Origin: Pseudoalteromonas sp. TB64 | Lineage (GTDB): Bacteria > Pseudomonadota > Gammaproteobacteria > Enterobacterales > Alteromonadaceae | Length of the DNA: 33,258 nt | Assembly (NCBI RefSeq): GCF_000498095.1 | Contig: NZ_AUTQ01000140.1 | Location: 42,914 to 76,171, forward strand | Reading direction: 5' to 3' | Part shown: positions 16,222-24,763 of the stretch, in pieces | Position numbering within the stretch: position 1 is the stretch's first letter | Layout: each line of letters begins with the position of its first letter | Made by a program: the position numbers and the translations under genes | Notes under the pieces: model-generated | The model's database searches: none | Seen by the model: the letters and a program-made list of their open reading frames with translations, nothing else | What the model was told of the DNA's origin: nothing

Positions 16222-17121
16222 TTAATTGCGCTCTAACAATAAATCATAAGGTAGGATTGGGTCTTTTGCATAAGGAGAGAGTTTAACAATAAATTCCTTA
16301 CTTAATGATATATCTTGATAGTCAATATATATTCTAATTGCAAGCCTGTTTGAAGGAATAAATCTAAATCCTTCGACTGTACCAATACCCGTGAATTCTT
16401 TAAATTTAGAAACAGTAAGTTTACCTTGGCTTCTTAATTGAGTAACGTAGTCGGCCTTTCCAGGGGAAGTAACTGAAGCTAAAAACTCTTTACTCGCAGA
16501 CATTACATTTAAATCACCACGGGAAAAAATACTTAAATTATTATAAAGTAACTTTTGCTCCTCACTTGTTAAAGGGAGTGCTTTTTCAATCTCAGTAATA
16601 TCTGTAATTTGCCCATTACGTATATCGTTTAATAAGAAACTGTCTCTGCCAAAATCCCGTGGGATATTATCAGCATCAAGCCAATCTAACAAGGTATCAA
16701 TAATTTGCTTAGCTCTCTTTGGAGATACTCCATTTGTAGTTAAAAGTTCCTCCATTTGTCGGCTTTGCATGCCATTAACATTAATTAAGCCAGCTTGATC
16801 TTGTATTTTAACCGACGTATATTTAGACATATAAAACAATTGATTATGAAAATTCCACTGTTTCTTAATTTCTTTCTTGTTACTTCCTTCATTTTCAATA
16901 ATATCCGATTCTGTCGGGTATTGTAGCGATTCAGTTAACAAAGTGTAGAGTAGTTTATTCTTTGCTGAATGCATTAAAACTTCAGCTTCAGCCTTTTGCT
17001 TTGCTAATGAGGCTATATGTATATGTCTTTGTGCCCCTTGATTTAAAAAAAGTGCAAATACGGTTAATAATGCAGTAATTAGCAGGACTTGAATTAACGC
17101 TATTCCTTTTTTTTTATTCAT
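16222..17121 (-). CDS. gspK: Minor pseudopilin GspK
   Basis: This 299-residue prepilin starts MNKKKG then IALIQVLLITALLTVFAL, with cleavage expected after Gly6. As usual for GspK, residue 5 of the mature helix is not Glu. The central part (about 110-190, AGLINVNGMQSRQ, GVSPKRAKQIIDTLLDWLDAD, ITEIEKALPLT) is the helix-hairpin-helix-like insert that distinguishes GspK from other pseudopilins. GspK caps the pseudopilus tip with GspI and GspJ. The gene overlaps gspJ by four bases (ATGA), indicating translational coupling. Confidence 0.9.
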   Translation of the reverse strand: MNKKKGIALIQVLLITALLTVFALFLNQGAQRHIHIASLAKQKAEAEVLMHSAKNKLLYTLLTESLQYPTESDIIENEGSNKKEIKKQWNFHNQLFYMSKYTSVKIQDQAGLINVNGMQSRQMEELLTTNGVSPKRAKQIIDTLLDWLDADNIPRDFGRDSFLLNDIRNGQITDITEIEKALPLTSEEQKLLYNNLSIFSRGDLNVMSASKEFLASVTSPGKADYVTQLRSQGKLTVSKFKEFTGIGTVEGFRFIPSNRLAIRIYIDYQDISLSKEFIVKLSPYAKDPILPYDLLLERN

Positions 17122-17810
17122 TCTGCACTTCCAAGGTAAGGTGTAATATGTTGAAGTGCATTTCTTTCTGTGGTTGCTTCAATTGACATTATTTTAGAAT
17201 TTATTTTTAATTTAGCAATTACGTTTATTGGTAGTAACTGCCTATCTAACCCTGAAAAAACAGGGCTTATTTTCGGTGTTTCATGGTTATCTTTTTGCAA
17301 GGGCATTAAATCTAAATTTGTCCAACCAATGTAAGAAAAACTAAGCGTATCTATATTTTCAAGTAATAAATAACTATGTTGAAATTCTATTTCTTGATTT
17401 GCTGTAAAAACTGAAAACTCTTTTGTACTAACCGACTGATATATAAGATCAAACTTACCATTGTCATTTGGCTGCAAGGTTAATCTAAATATTTCTGGGT
17501 ATTTGTCTGAAAATAAGCCCTGCTGTGTAACTGATAGCAACTTACTTTCGGAACCAATAAAAAGAAAGCCTGGTTTACTTACTTGTTGTTGATCATTAAT
17601 TACAATATAAGGGTGAATCCCATTTAAAATTCGAGATAGTAGATCAATCCCTTTTGCTTGCTCTAGAGTTTGATTAAAGGTACCAACTTCCTTTTGCCAC
17701 CGGCTAGCAAGTATTTGATAACTATATGTGCCAGTAAATATTAATGCACTTAAAATGGACATTGTAATCAAAAGCTCTATTAACGTAAAACCTGTGTGTT
17801 TTTTATTCAT
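17118..17810 (-). CDS. gspJ: Minor pseudopilin GspJ
   Basis: This 230-residue prepilin has the type III signal MNKKHTG, then FTLIELLITMSILSALIFTG, with Glu5 of the mature helix present. It is longer than GspH and GspI, as GspJ normally is, with a large beta-rich globular domain. It sits between gspI and gspK in the standard order and overlaps gspI by eight bases. It should form the GspI-J-K tip complex. A PilW-like type IV pilus protein is an alternative, but the presence of GspK next to it favours GspJ. Confidence 0.87.
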   Translation of the reverse strand: MNKKHTGFTLIELLITMSILSALIFTGTYSYQILASRWQKEVGTFNQTLEQAKGIDLLSRILNGIHPYIVINDQQQVSKPGFLFIGSESKLLSVTQQGLFSDKYPEIFRLTLQPNDNGKFDLIYQSVSTKEFSVFTANQEIEFQHSYLLLENIDTLSFSYIGWTNLDLMPLQKDNHETPKISPVFSGLDRQLLPINVIAKLKINSKIMSIEATTERNALQHITPYLGSAE

Positions 17811-18240
17811 CCCACGTTAACTCATAAAAATTGTATTCTTGGATTGTTGTTTTAAATTTAAATTGAACATCAACACTCCATAAATTATATTTTTTATCAA
17901 TCACGGTAAGGTTACCTGAGTCTGGATCGAAATATTCTGGAGGAACTTTAGCTTCTACAAGCAAAGCTTGCCATTTCGCATCTACCTCCAAGAGGCTGAC
18001 ACTACCACTTTCTTCCGTCGAAGACTCATTTTGTTTATTTCTTAATTTTTTTTGTATTATCTTTATACTTTCAGGAACGACTGCAGAAATATAGATTTGG
18101 TTTTCAGACTTTTCTGACGCAATTATTACCCCTTTATATATAACACCAACAATTGCAACAGAGGAAAATAAAATAATACTGGCCACTAAAACTTCAATTA
18201 AAGTAAAACCGGCTTGTTTTTTTGCTTTGGCATATAACAT
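17803..18240 (-). CDS. gspI: Minor pseudopilin GspI
   Basis: This 145-residue prepilin carries MLYAKAKKQAG, then FTLIEVLVASIILFSSVAIVG, the pattern of GspI/PilV-type minor pilins with the VLVA core. Length fits GspI (about 120-145). It should nucleate pseudopilus assembly with GspJ. Its first base overlaps the last base of gspH, and its end overlaps gspJ by eight bases. Confidence 0.87.
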   Translation of the reverse strand: MLYAKAKKQAGFTLIEVLVASIILFSSVAIVGVIYKGVIIASEKSENQIYISAVVPESIKIIQKKLRNKQNESSTEESGSVSLLEVDAKWQALLVEAKVPPEYFDPDSGNLTVIDKKYNLWSVDVQFKFKTTIQEYNFYELTWDE

Positions 18241-18677
18241 TAATAATCAACTATGGTTTCATCAAATTTATAAGGTTTATTGATTAATTGCTCTAACTCT
18301 ATATCTAATGACTCATCTCTATATTTTACTTTTATACTTGATGTATCTACAAACCCTGTTTTTTGAAATTTCATCTCTTGTGGTTGAAAAAAAACATACT
18401 TAAACGTTTTGCTATAAAGTACTAATGGTGTTTCTAAAGTAGCTTTATAAACTTTAAACTCTTTACCTGATAATTTTACTGTTAACTGCTGCCCTGAAAA
18501 AAAAGCCCTTTGACTAACAGCAACTAATTCTCGCTTTAAGTTTAGTAGCTCAGCTTTAGCTTGTGCTTTGTCTAACTGTTGAATTGTCATAGGTCCTACT
18601 AAGCCTATAAGTAACGCTACAATAGCCATGACCACCATTAACTCTATTAATGTAAATCCACCTTTAAATTTTTGCAT
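18240..18677 (-). CDS. gspH: Minor pseudopilin GspH
   Basis: This 145-residue prepilin reads MQKFKGG, then FTLIELMVVMAIVALLIGLVG, with Glu5 present. A central AKAELLNLKRELVAVSQRAFFSGQ, then a beta-rich tail, fits GspH. The gspF stop TAA is followed immediately by this ATG (TAAATG), so translation is coupled. It joins the pseudopilus just below the I-J-K tip. Confidence 0.85.
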   Translation of the reverse strand: MQKFKGGFTLIELMVVMAIVALLIGLVGPMTIQQLDKAQAKAELLNLKRELVAVSQRAFFSGQQLTVKLSGKEFKVYKATLETPLVLYSKTFKYVFFQPQEMKFQKTGFVDTSSIKVKYRDESLDIELEQLINKPYKFDETIVDY

Positions 18678-19874
18678 TTACAAACCAACATCATTCATTG
18701 AAACCATACTTAAAAGCATGACAACAACTACACCACCTACAATTCCTCCCATAATCAAAATCATTAAAGGCTCTAGCAATGTCGTCATTTTATGTGTCCA
18801 GCTTTCAAAATCACTTCTTGAACGATTAGCGATCTCATCAAATACACGCTCTAAATTTCCTGATTCCTCACCAACTTCAAGCAAAGAAACAAAAAATGCA
18901 GGATATAAGGATGTTTGCTGTAACGCAGGCGATAAGGAACTCCCTCGCTTTACTTTTTGTTTAGCTATTTCAATCTCTCTTCTAAGATGAGAATTTCGAA
19001 TATTACCAGCAGAAAGACCTAGTGCTTTATCAATCGGAATTCCAGACTTTAGCATCATCGTTAAACCACTATTAAAGCGTATTCTTTCAATCGTGATTAT
19101 TGCTTTGGCAACAACAGGTAATTTTAATGATACGCCTTGCCACCAACTAAGTATTTTGGGTTGCTTTAAACCATAATTACACCCAAACATAAATGCAATT
19201 AATCCAACAAATAGAAGTGTTTGATATTGAATCATCCACTCACTTGTACTCAACATAAATGATGTATACCAAGGCAAATTATCAGCACCAACAAACATAC
19301 TTGACATTTTTGGGATAATAAAATTAAAAATAAATACAATGCTTAAAATACACACAGCAAAAATAACACAAGGATAAGTAAGCGAACCTATTATTTTACT
19401 CCGTAAATCACGTTTAAATTTTAGATCTTTTGCTAAATCTGCAAATACCTCACTTAAATTTCCCGACGCTTCACCAAGCTCTATTAAGTTGCAATACAAA
19501 TCATCAAAAACGTCTGGATAATCCCTACAAGCTGTTGATAAATTGTTACCTTTTTTTATTTTTTTATTTAACTCATCTAGCAGTTTAGCTAATACTGGCT
19601 TAGCTTTCGTCCGTTTTATTATATCTATACCTTTATCTATCCGAACTCCTGACTCTAACAACAAACTTAGTTCTGCAGTTAAAAATTCTAAATCAGCTAA
19701 AGTTATCTTGTTTCCTTTAAAAAAAGTAATTCCTTCAGCGCTTACTTCCTTTATCTGTGATGGAAATAGCCCAAGCCCTTCAATAGCAATTAAAGCCGAC
19801 TGTTTACTGTCAGCCTCAATTTGCCCATCGCTTCTTGCACCCGAATTATCATAAGCTTTATATTCAAATAGCAT
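18678..19874 (-). CDS. gspF: Inner-membrane platform protein GspF
   Basis: This 398-residue protein has two repeated T2SSF domains (about 67-190 and 268-392) with the matching motifs LIELGEASGNL and LLEVGEESGNL. Membrane helices are at about 162-187, 215-232 and 365-390. Its opening MLFEYKAYDNSGARSDGQIEA is classical. It forms the rotor-like core on which GspE acts. It begins three bases after gspE ends and abuts gspH. Length is normal. Confidence 0.93.
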   Translation of the reverse strand: MLFEYKAYDNSGARSDGQIEADSKQSALIAIEGLGLFPSQIKEVSAEGITFFKGNKITLADLEFLTAELSLLLESGVRIDKGIDIIKRTKAKPVLAKLLDELNKKIKKGNNLSTACRDYPDVFDDLYCNLIELGEASGNLSEVFADLAKDLKFKRDLRSKIIGSLTYPCVIFAVCILSIVFIFNFIIPKMSSMFVGADNLPWYTSFMLSTSEWMIQYQTLLFVGLIAFMFGCNYGLKQPKILSWWQGVSLKLPVVAKAIITIERIRFNSGLTMMLKSGIPIDKALGLSAGNIRNSHLRREIEIAKQKVKRGSSLSPALQQTSLYPAFFVSLLEVGEESGNLERVFDEIANRSRSDFESWTHKMTTLLEPLMILIMGGIVGGVVVVMLLSMVSMNDVGL

Positions 19875-19876
19875 GG

Positions 19877-21526
19877 CTACCCTGCAACTCTTAATACTTC
19901 AGCAATTGTGGTCTGACCCAGAACAGCTTTATAAAGTCCATCTTCTAGAAGTGTTCTACGTTTTTTAGAATGGTTATGCTCTTTGGCTTTATTTATAAAA
20001 TCAGCATTTTTAGGTAGTGCTTTAATAGTATCGTCACATGCTAAATATTCAGTAACAGCCATACGACCTTTGTAGCCTGTATTAGAACAGTGCTCACAGC
20101 CTTTTCCCTTACGTAGATCAATATCTTTTAAATTAAAACGTTTTATAAAGTCATCTAACTTATATTTTTCAATTAATTCCGCTGCATTTTCATCTAATTC
20201 AGAACAATGAGCACATATTTTACGCGCTAATCGCTGAGCAACAATTGATACAAGGGCCGCATTTAGCAGAAACTCTTCAACACCCAAGTCGAGCAAGCGC
20301 GTATATGCACTTGCAGCATCATTTGTATGCACTGTACTAAATACTAAATGCCCGGTTAAAGCAGACTGTAAAGCTATTTGAGCTGTTTCTTTATCACGTA
20401 TTTCACCGAGCATAATAATATCAGGATCTTGACGAACAATAGACCGCAAGCCTGTAGAAAAATCAAAGCCTATATCGCTATTAACTTGTACTTGGTTTAT
20501 CCCTGCTAATTGGTACTCAACAGGGTCTTCAAGCGTAATGATTTTTACATCGTCGTTGTTTAGTGCATTCAAAAATGTATACAGCGTTGTTGTTTTTCCT
20601 GAACCTGTTGGTCCGGTTAATAAAACCACACCTGACGTTGTTTTAATATCTTCTTTAATACATGCTTCTATATCGTCAGATAATCCGAGCACCGACATGT
20701 CATAACGTACATTGTCTTTTCGTAAAAAACGCATAACTACCGACTCCCCATCATTAAGGGGAAGTGCAGATACACGGATATCAACTTCTTGATTCGATAT
20801 TTTTAGTTCTATTTTACCATCTTGTGGTCGGCGCTTTTCAGCAATATCCATACCAGATAATATTTTTAGTCGTGTCACAATAGGTAATTGCATTTTAGGT
20901 GCTAATCGCTCAACTTCATGCAGAACACCGTCAACTCTGTACCTAACGCGATAAGTTCCCTCATATGGCTCCAAATGCATATCGGATGCACCTTGCCTTA
21001 AGGCTTTACCAATCAAAGAATTTAATAAATTAACTGTGGGGGCTTCTGAAGCTAGTTCTCTGAGTTTTTCTTCTTCGTCTGATGAAACTAAATCGTCTGA
21101 ATCAATTATATTTTTATCACTTAGCTTTGAAGCTAAGTTTTGAATATCTGTTTCTGTTGCTACAAATAAAGTCGCAGAAATATTCTTTTCTGCGAGCCAA
21201 TTATTAACAGCTAAATTTAAAGGATAAAGGCATGCGAAATAGCTTTTTTCTTCATCTAAAAAAACCCAATTATTTTTTAATAAAAAGTCCTGCTCTTTGC
21301 TATCTAAAATAGGAAGCTCTTTATCTTGCCAGTCTAATAAATCAAATAATGGCAACTCTAAATATAAAGAAAGCAAATGCTGCACTTGATCATCAGGAAG
21401 GCTACCCATATTAACCAGTATTTGCTCAACCCTTCCACCAAACTTTTGCTGATAATTTAATGCTTTAGATATATCTTGTGAGCTAATATTAAACTTCTCT
21501 ACAAGTAGCTGTTCGATACTCATCAT
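19877..21526 (-). CDS. gspE: Type II secretion ATPase GspE
   Basis: This 549-residue cytoplasmic ATPase powers pseudopilus growth. An N1E-like domain (about 1-140) is followed by RYRVDGVLHEV and the catalytic core. The core has Walker A GPTGSGKT at 305-312, an Asp box around TLEDPVEYQL (331-340), Walker B DPDIIMLGEIRD (367-378) and a His box TGHLVFSTVHTNDA (391-404). A four-cysteine zinc site is formed by C438-x2-C441 and C477-x2-C480, typical of GspE and PilB. The start overlaps the gspG stop by four bases (ATGA). It is preceded by gspG, whereas classical clusters run C-D-E-F-G. Confidence 0.94.
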   Translation of the reverse strand: MMSIEQLLVEKFNISSQDISKALNYQQKFGGRVEQILVNMGSLPDDQVQHLLSLYLELPLFDLLDWQDKELPILDSKEQDFLLKNNWVFLDEEKSYFACLYPLNLAVNNWLAEKNISATLFVATETDIQNLASKLSDKNIIDSDDLVSSDEEEKLRELASEAPTVNLLNSLIGKALRQGASDMHLEPYEGTYRVRYRVDGVLHEVERLAPKMQLPIVTRLKILSGMDIAEKRRPQDGKIELKISNQEVDIRVSALPLNDGESVVMRFLRKDNVRYDMSVLGLSDDIEACIKEDIKTTSGVVLLTGPTGSGKTTTLYTFLNALNNDDVKIITLEDPVEYQLAGINQVQVNSDIGFDFSTGLRSIVRQDPDIIMLGEIRDKETAQIALQSALTGHLVFSTVHTNDAASAYTRLLDLGVEEFLLNAALVSIVAQRLARKICAHCSELDENAAELIEKYKLDDFIKRFNLKDIDLRKGKGCEHCSNTGYKGRMAVTEYLACDDTIKALPKNADFINKAKEHNHSKKRRTLLEDGLYKAVLGQTTIAEVLRVAG

Positions 21527-21918
21527 TGATGAAATATATCCTCGTTATTATCTTCTCCACCTTCTTTACCATCTGCACCATAAGATAATAAAGTGTAAGG
21601 CTTACTTTTATCATTATTTAAGCTATATATATATGGGTTCCCCCAAGGATCTAAAGGAACATCTTTAGGTAAATATGGACCATCCCAGCGTGACTCATCT
21701 CCTGCACGTAGGTCACTTAGTTTAGATGGGTATTTACCTAGATCCAGTCTATACGTATCTATAGCTGTTTCAAAAGCTGACATTTGAGTCGCTGCAATGC
21801 CTCTTTCTGCCGTACTTAATTTACCGAAAAATTTTGGAGCAACTAAAGAAGCTAGTAAACCTAAGATTACAATAACTATTAGTAATTCCATCATTGTGAA
21901 ACCATTTTGATTTTTCAT
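21523..21918 (-). CDS. gspG: Major pseudopilin GspG
   Basis: This 131-residue prepilin reads MKNQNG, then FTMMELLIVIVILGLLASLVA, with Glu5 present. The C-terminal part has the GspG-specific calcium region: WDGPYLPKDVPLDPWGNPY, then LLSYGADGKEGGEDNNEDI. These features separate it from type IV pilins such as MshA or PilA. It is the main subunit of the pseudopilus. It is the first gsp gene of the cluster and lies 17 bases after the SLBB export gene. No prepilin peptidase gene is present, so PilD must be encoded elsewhere. Confidence 0.95.
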   Translation of the reverse strand: MKNQNGFTMMELLIVIVILGLLASLVAPKFFGKLSTAERGIAATQMSAFETAIDTYRLDLGKYPSKLSDLRAGDESRWDGPYLPKDVPLDPWGNPYIYSLNNDKSKPYTLLSYGADGKEGGEDNNEDIFHQ

Positions 21919-21935
21919 TCTATATCAACCTTAAA

Positions 21936-24656
21936 TTATAAAGAACCAACAGCAGCGACAGCTACTCCCATTTGGTAAAGTATTTGTGTTGCAGTGCTCC
22001 ATAAAGTTAAATTATCTACATGCTCTGTATCAAGCGGAACAACTATAGTATCTCCAGGCTCTAATAGTTCAGAACGATTAACTGCGAACCAAGAGCTATT
22101 ACTTGGAATTTTGACCAAACCACTTGCTTTAATAATATAAACACGCTCTTCATCAGCTCGCTGTTTAAAGCCACCGCTTCGCCCAATATAATCTTCAAGT
22201 GATAATGATGAGTCAAATAAATGAGAACTTGAAAAGTTAACTTCTCCAACGACGTTTATACTATTTTGCTTACTCGGTATATAAAGTGTGTCGCTATCTT
22301 CAAGAGGAATATCTAGTTTTCCATTAACAATAGCTGGTAAATTAATTACTAAACGACCTACCGCTTTAACTTTTGCTAAATCATTAATTAAGCTATTCAT
22401 ATCATCATAACTTAATGATGAATCAGTAATTGAGCTATTAAAACTTTTTGATGTAACATCACGTCGCAAGTCTTCTGATAACTTATTTAGTTGCTGCTGT
22501 TGTTGAAAACGAAGAGTCTCACGTGTAAAAACAGCCCCTTCTGGGTAAGAAAATGAAGTAAATCCTCCAGCTCTTTTTATAACATCTCGTAAGCTTTCAC
22601 CTTTGCGAATATCGTAATCACCAGGGAATTTAACCTCACCATATAAGCTAACCTTTAGCCCTTTTTGCCAATTAGGTATTGGATATACATTAATAGAGTC
22701 TTTACTATTGACTAGAAACCTTTCATTTTTTGGATCAGTGACGGCATTTTCTAAATTAATATTAACATGCTCTAACATTGCCTCGCTTGTAGATGAAAAA
22801 CGAGTTATTTCAGCACTATCAAGATAAGCCGATTCTTTTAAACCACCGGCTGATGCAATCGCTTTATCCACATTAGCGTTGACTGGACGAGGGTAAATCC
22901 CTTCGTGATATACCTCTCCTCGAATTGCATAAATTTGAACTTTACTTTTGTAACCTGACTGCTGATTTAACTTAGCTAAAATAGGCTTAAGTAGACGTTC
23001 TCTACTAAAATACGAGTATTCATCATCTTCTAACTCTACTTTTTTATTCAAGATTTCTGTGATCGCAGTTACTTTTTTCTTCTCTTCTTCTTCTTGCTCT
23101 TTTGTAACTTGCTCTGCAAGTTCTTTATCTAGCGAGTCACCTAGATCAATAAAGTCATAGAATTGTTTTTCTTCGTATTCACTCCATAAGGTTATTCTTT
23201 CTCGAAGCTTAATTTGTTCTTCGGTTAAGGCGAGTGAATTTAATGCAATTTCTTCTTCTTCTTTAGATTGAAAACGACTGAAAATAATTATTTGGTCACG
23301 AGCTTGAAGCTTTAAATCTTCCTCATTATCATGAGAAATTGCCTTTATTGGAGAAAATTGACGTATTTCAATATCACCTTTAGCATTAGTCTCTCTAACT
23401 ATAAGAGCGTACTCATAATCGGCGATTGGCAACAGATCACTTTTTATAGAAGAAAATAGATGGCTTACTTTATCTCCTTCTTTCCACGCATAATTCCCTG
23501 GGTAAGTAACTGCACCAAGTAAAGTAACCGCCTCATTTAGCTCTTCACTAGAAGAAGGTATTTTAATTTTATCGCCATTTTTTGAAATATAGCTTGAATT
23601 AGGGCTTGTTAAATCAATTTGTAAAATTGTTTTAAAACTGTTTCCAGTATAACGCTCAACGACCGTTTTTTGTGGATATGCAGCACCTTTAAATCCACCG
23701 GCCATAGAGATTAGATCTTTTGCTGATTCATTATTTTTTAATTCAAAAATAGCAGGACGACGCACTTCGCCATCAACAGTAACTTGCTTGCCTACTGTTG
23801 GTATAAACACAACATCACCAGGCTTTAAAATGACATCGCTAGAACTATCACCTTTTATGAGCAAGTCGTATAAATCAAGTGTTTGAATTGTTTTACCTGC
23901 ACGTTTTAATTTAATATCTCGCAGTGAACCAATTTCAGAAATACCGCCACTGACAAATAATGCGTGTGAGATTGATGATAATGCAGGGATAGTATATGCA
24001 CCTGGTAAATATGCTTCACCTAAAACCATGACTCTTATATTTCTGGTTTTTCCCATAGAAACAAATGATTGCACACCAATCATTTCCCTTTCTACTTTGG
24101 TATTAATAAGATCAACTACTTCACTGTATTGCATACCGGTAACAGTGACAGGCTGTAATTTATCAATAGCTAGTCGACCTTCTCTATCAACTTCAACTTC
24201 TTCATTTGAAGATTCTTTACCAAATAAGTTAATAGTAAATGTATCTCCGGGACCAACTATATATGTATTAGGTACTAACGCATTTTCTGAAGGAGTAAAT
24301 GTTGTTGGTTCGCCTGAAAAAAGCTCATAACCAAATGGTTTTGGTTCATCTGATTTAGGTTTAAACTTTTCTTCATCTGTTTGAAATTCATCATCATTAA
24401 TTTCATTTTCACCATTACGAGGTAAAACCGAAGGTATTAATGAGTTACTTTCATAATTTTTATCTTTAGATTGCTTTAAGGCACTTAAATCAATTCCGTA
24501 CTTTTTTGCTAATGATTTTTGTTGAGACTCTGGCAGTTTTTTAAATTGCTCTAGCTGTTGCTCTGTAGGCTGGGCACCTTGCTCCGCACTCAATACTGAA
24601 AATGGGAGTAATGTACTGAAAAACAGCATCGCCGAAAAAATTTTAATTAACTTCAC
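21936..24656 (-). CDS. Multi-SLBB polysaccharide-export protein (WbfF/Wza-like)
   Basis: This 906-residue protein has a signal peptide (KLIKIFSAMLFFSTLLPFSVLSA), then a charged Gln/Lys region. A Poly_export domain follows (TYIVGPGDTFTINLFGKES), then about six SLBB units, each with a G-(E/A)-V-x-x-P-G pattern and a GG(F/I) turn (for example VLGEAYLPGAY, VDGEVRRPAIF, LYGEVKFPGDY, VVGEVNFSSSH). A hydrophobic C-terminal helix (ATQILYQMGVAVAAV) may enter the outer membrane, as in Wza. I chose GTG at 24656 because AAGGAA precedes it and the signal peptide starts there; an upstream ATG at 24695 is in frame. Such proteins export polysaccharide, but here it leads the secretion operon. Role with the S-layer system is inferred. 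Confidence 0.85.
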   Translation of the reverse strand: MKLIKIFSAMLFFSTLLPFSVLSAEQGAQPTEQQLEQFKKLPESQQKSLAKKYGIDLSALKQSKDKNYESNSLIPSVLPRNGENEINDDEFQTDEEKFKPKSDEPKPFGYELFSGEPTTFTPSENALVPNTYIVGPGDTFTINLFGKESSNEEVEVDREGRLAIDKLQPVTVTGMQYSEVVDLINTKVEREMIGVQSFVSMGKTRNIRVMVLGEAYLPGAYTIPALSSISHALFVSGGISEIGSLRDIKLKRAGKTIQTLDLYDLLIKGDSSSDVILKPGDVVFIPTVGKQVTVDGEVRRPAIFELKNNESAKDLISMAGGFKGAAYPQKTVVERYTGNSFKTILQIDLTSPNSSYISKNGDKIKIPSSSEELNEAVTLLGAVTYPGNYAWKEGDKVSHLFSSIKSDLLPIADYEYALIVRETNAKGDIEIRQFSPIKAISHDNEEDLKLQARDQIIIFSRFQSKEEEEIALNSLALTEEQIKLRERITLWSEYEEKQFYDFIDLGDSLDKELAEQVTKEQEEEEKKKVTAITEILNKKVELEDDEYSYFSRERLLKPILAKLNQQSGYKSKVQIYAIRGEVYHEGIYPRPVNANVDKAIASAGGLKESAYLDSAEITRFSSTSEAMLEHVNINLENAVTDPKNERFLVNSKDSINVYPIPNWQKGLKVSLYGEVKFPGDYDIRKGESLRDVIKRAGGFTSFSYPEGAVFTRETLRFQQQQQLNKLSEDLRRDVTSKSFNSSITDSSLSYDDMNSLINDLAKVKAVGRLVINLPAIVNGKLDIPLEDSDTLYIPSKQNSINVVGEVNFSSSHLFDSSLSLEDYIGRSGGFKQRADEERVYIIKASGLVKIPSNSSWFAVNRSELLEPGDTIVVPLDTEHVDNLTLWSTATQILYQMGVAVAAVGSL

Positions 24657-24714
24657 AAAGTTTCCTTCCAGTAATAATAAAGATAGCTGCGGCATATTAC
24701 ATTATTTTTTAGGT

Positions 24715-24748
24715 AAAAAAAATGGGTAAGCATAGCTTACCCATTTTA
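24715..24748 (-). terminator. Strong Rho-independent terminator after the DUF481 gene
   Basis: On the minus strand AAAATGGGTAAGC pairs perfectly with GCTTACCCATTTT around a three-base loop and is followed by a T run. It starts 16 bases past the DUF481 stop and lies only about 60 bases ahead of the SLBB gene start. Confidence 0.9.
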
Positions 24749-24763
24749 TAGTTTAAAATGAAT

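Noticed and set aside
11856..21918. MSHA or type IV pilus assembly cluster
   Set aside because: GspG-type calcium region, a GspK with its insert, GspH-I-J in standard order and GspL/M/C-like proteins identify a type II secretion system. No retraction ATPase, MshA-like major pilin or pilus-specific secretin features are seen.
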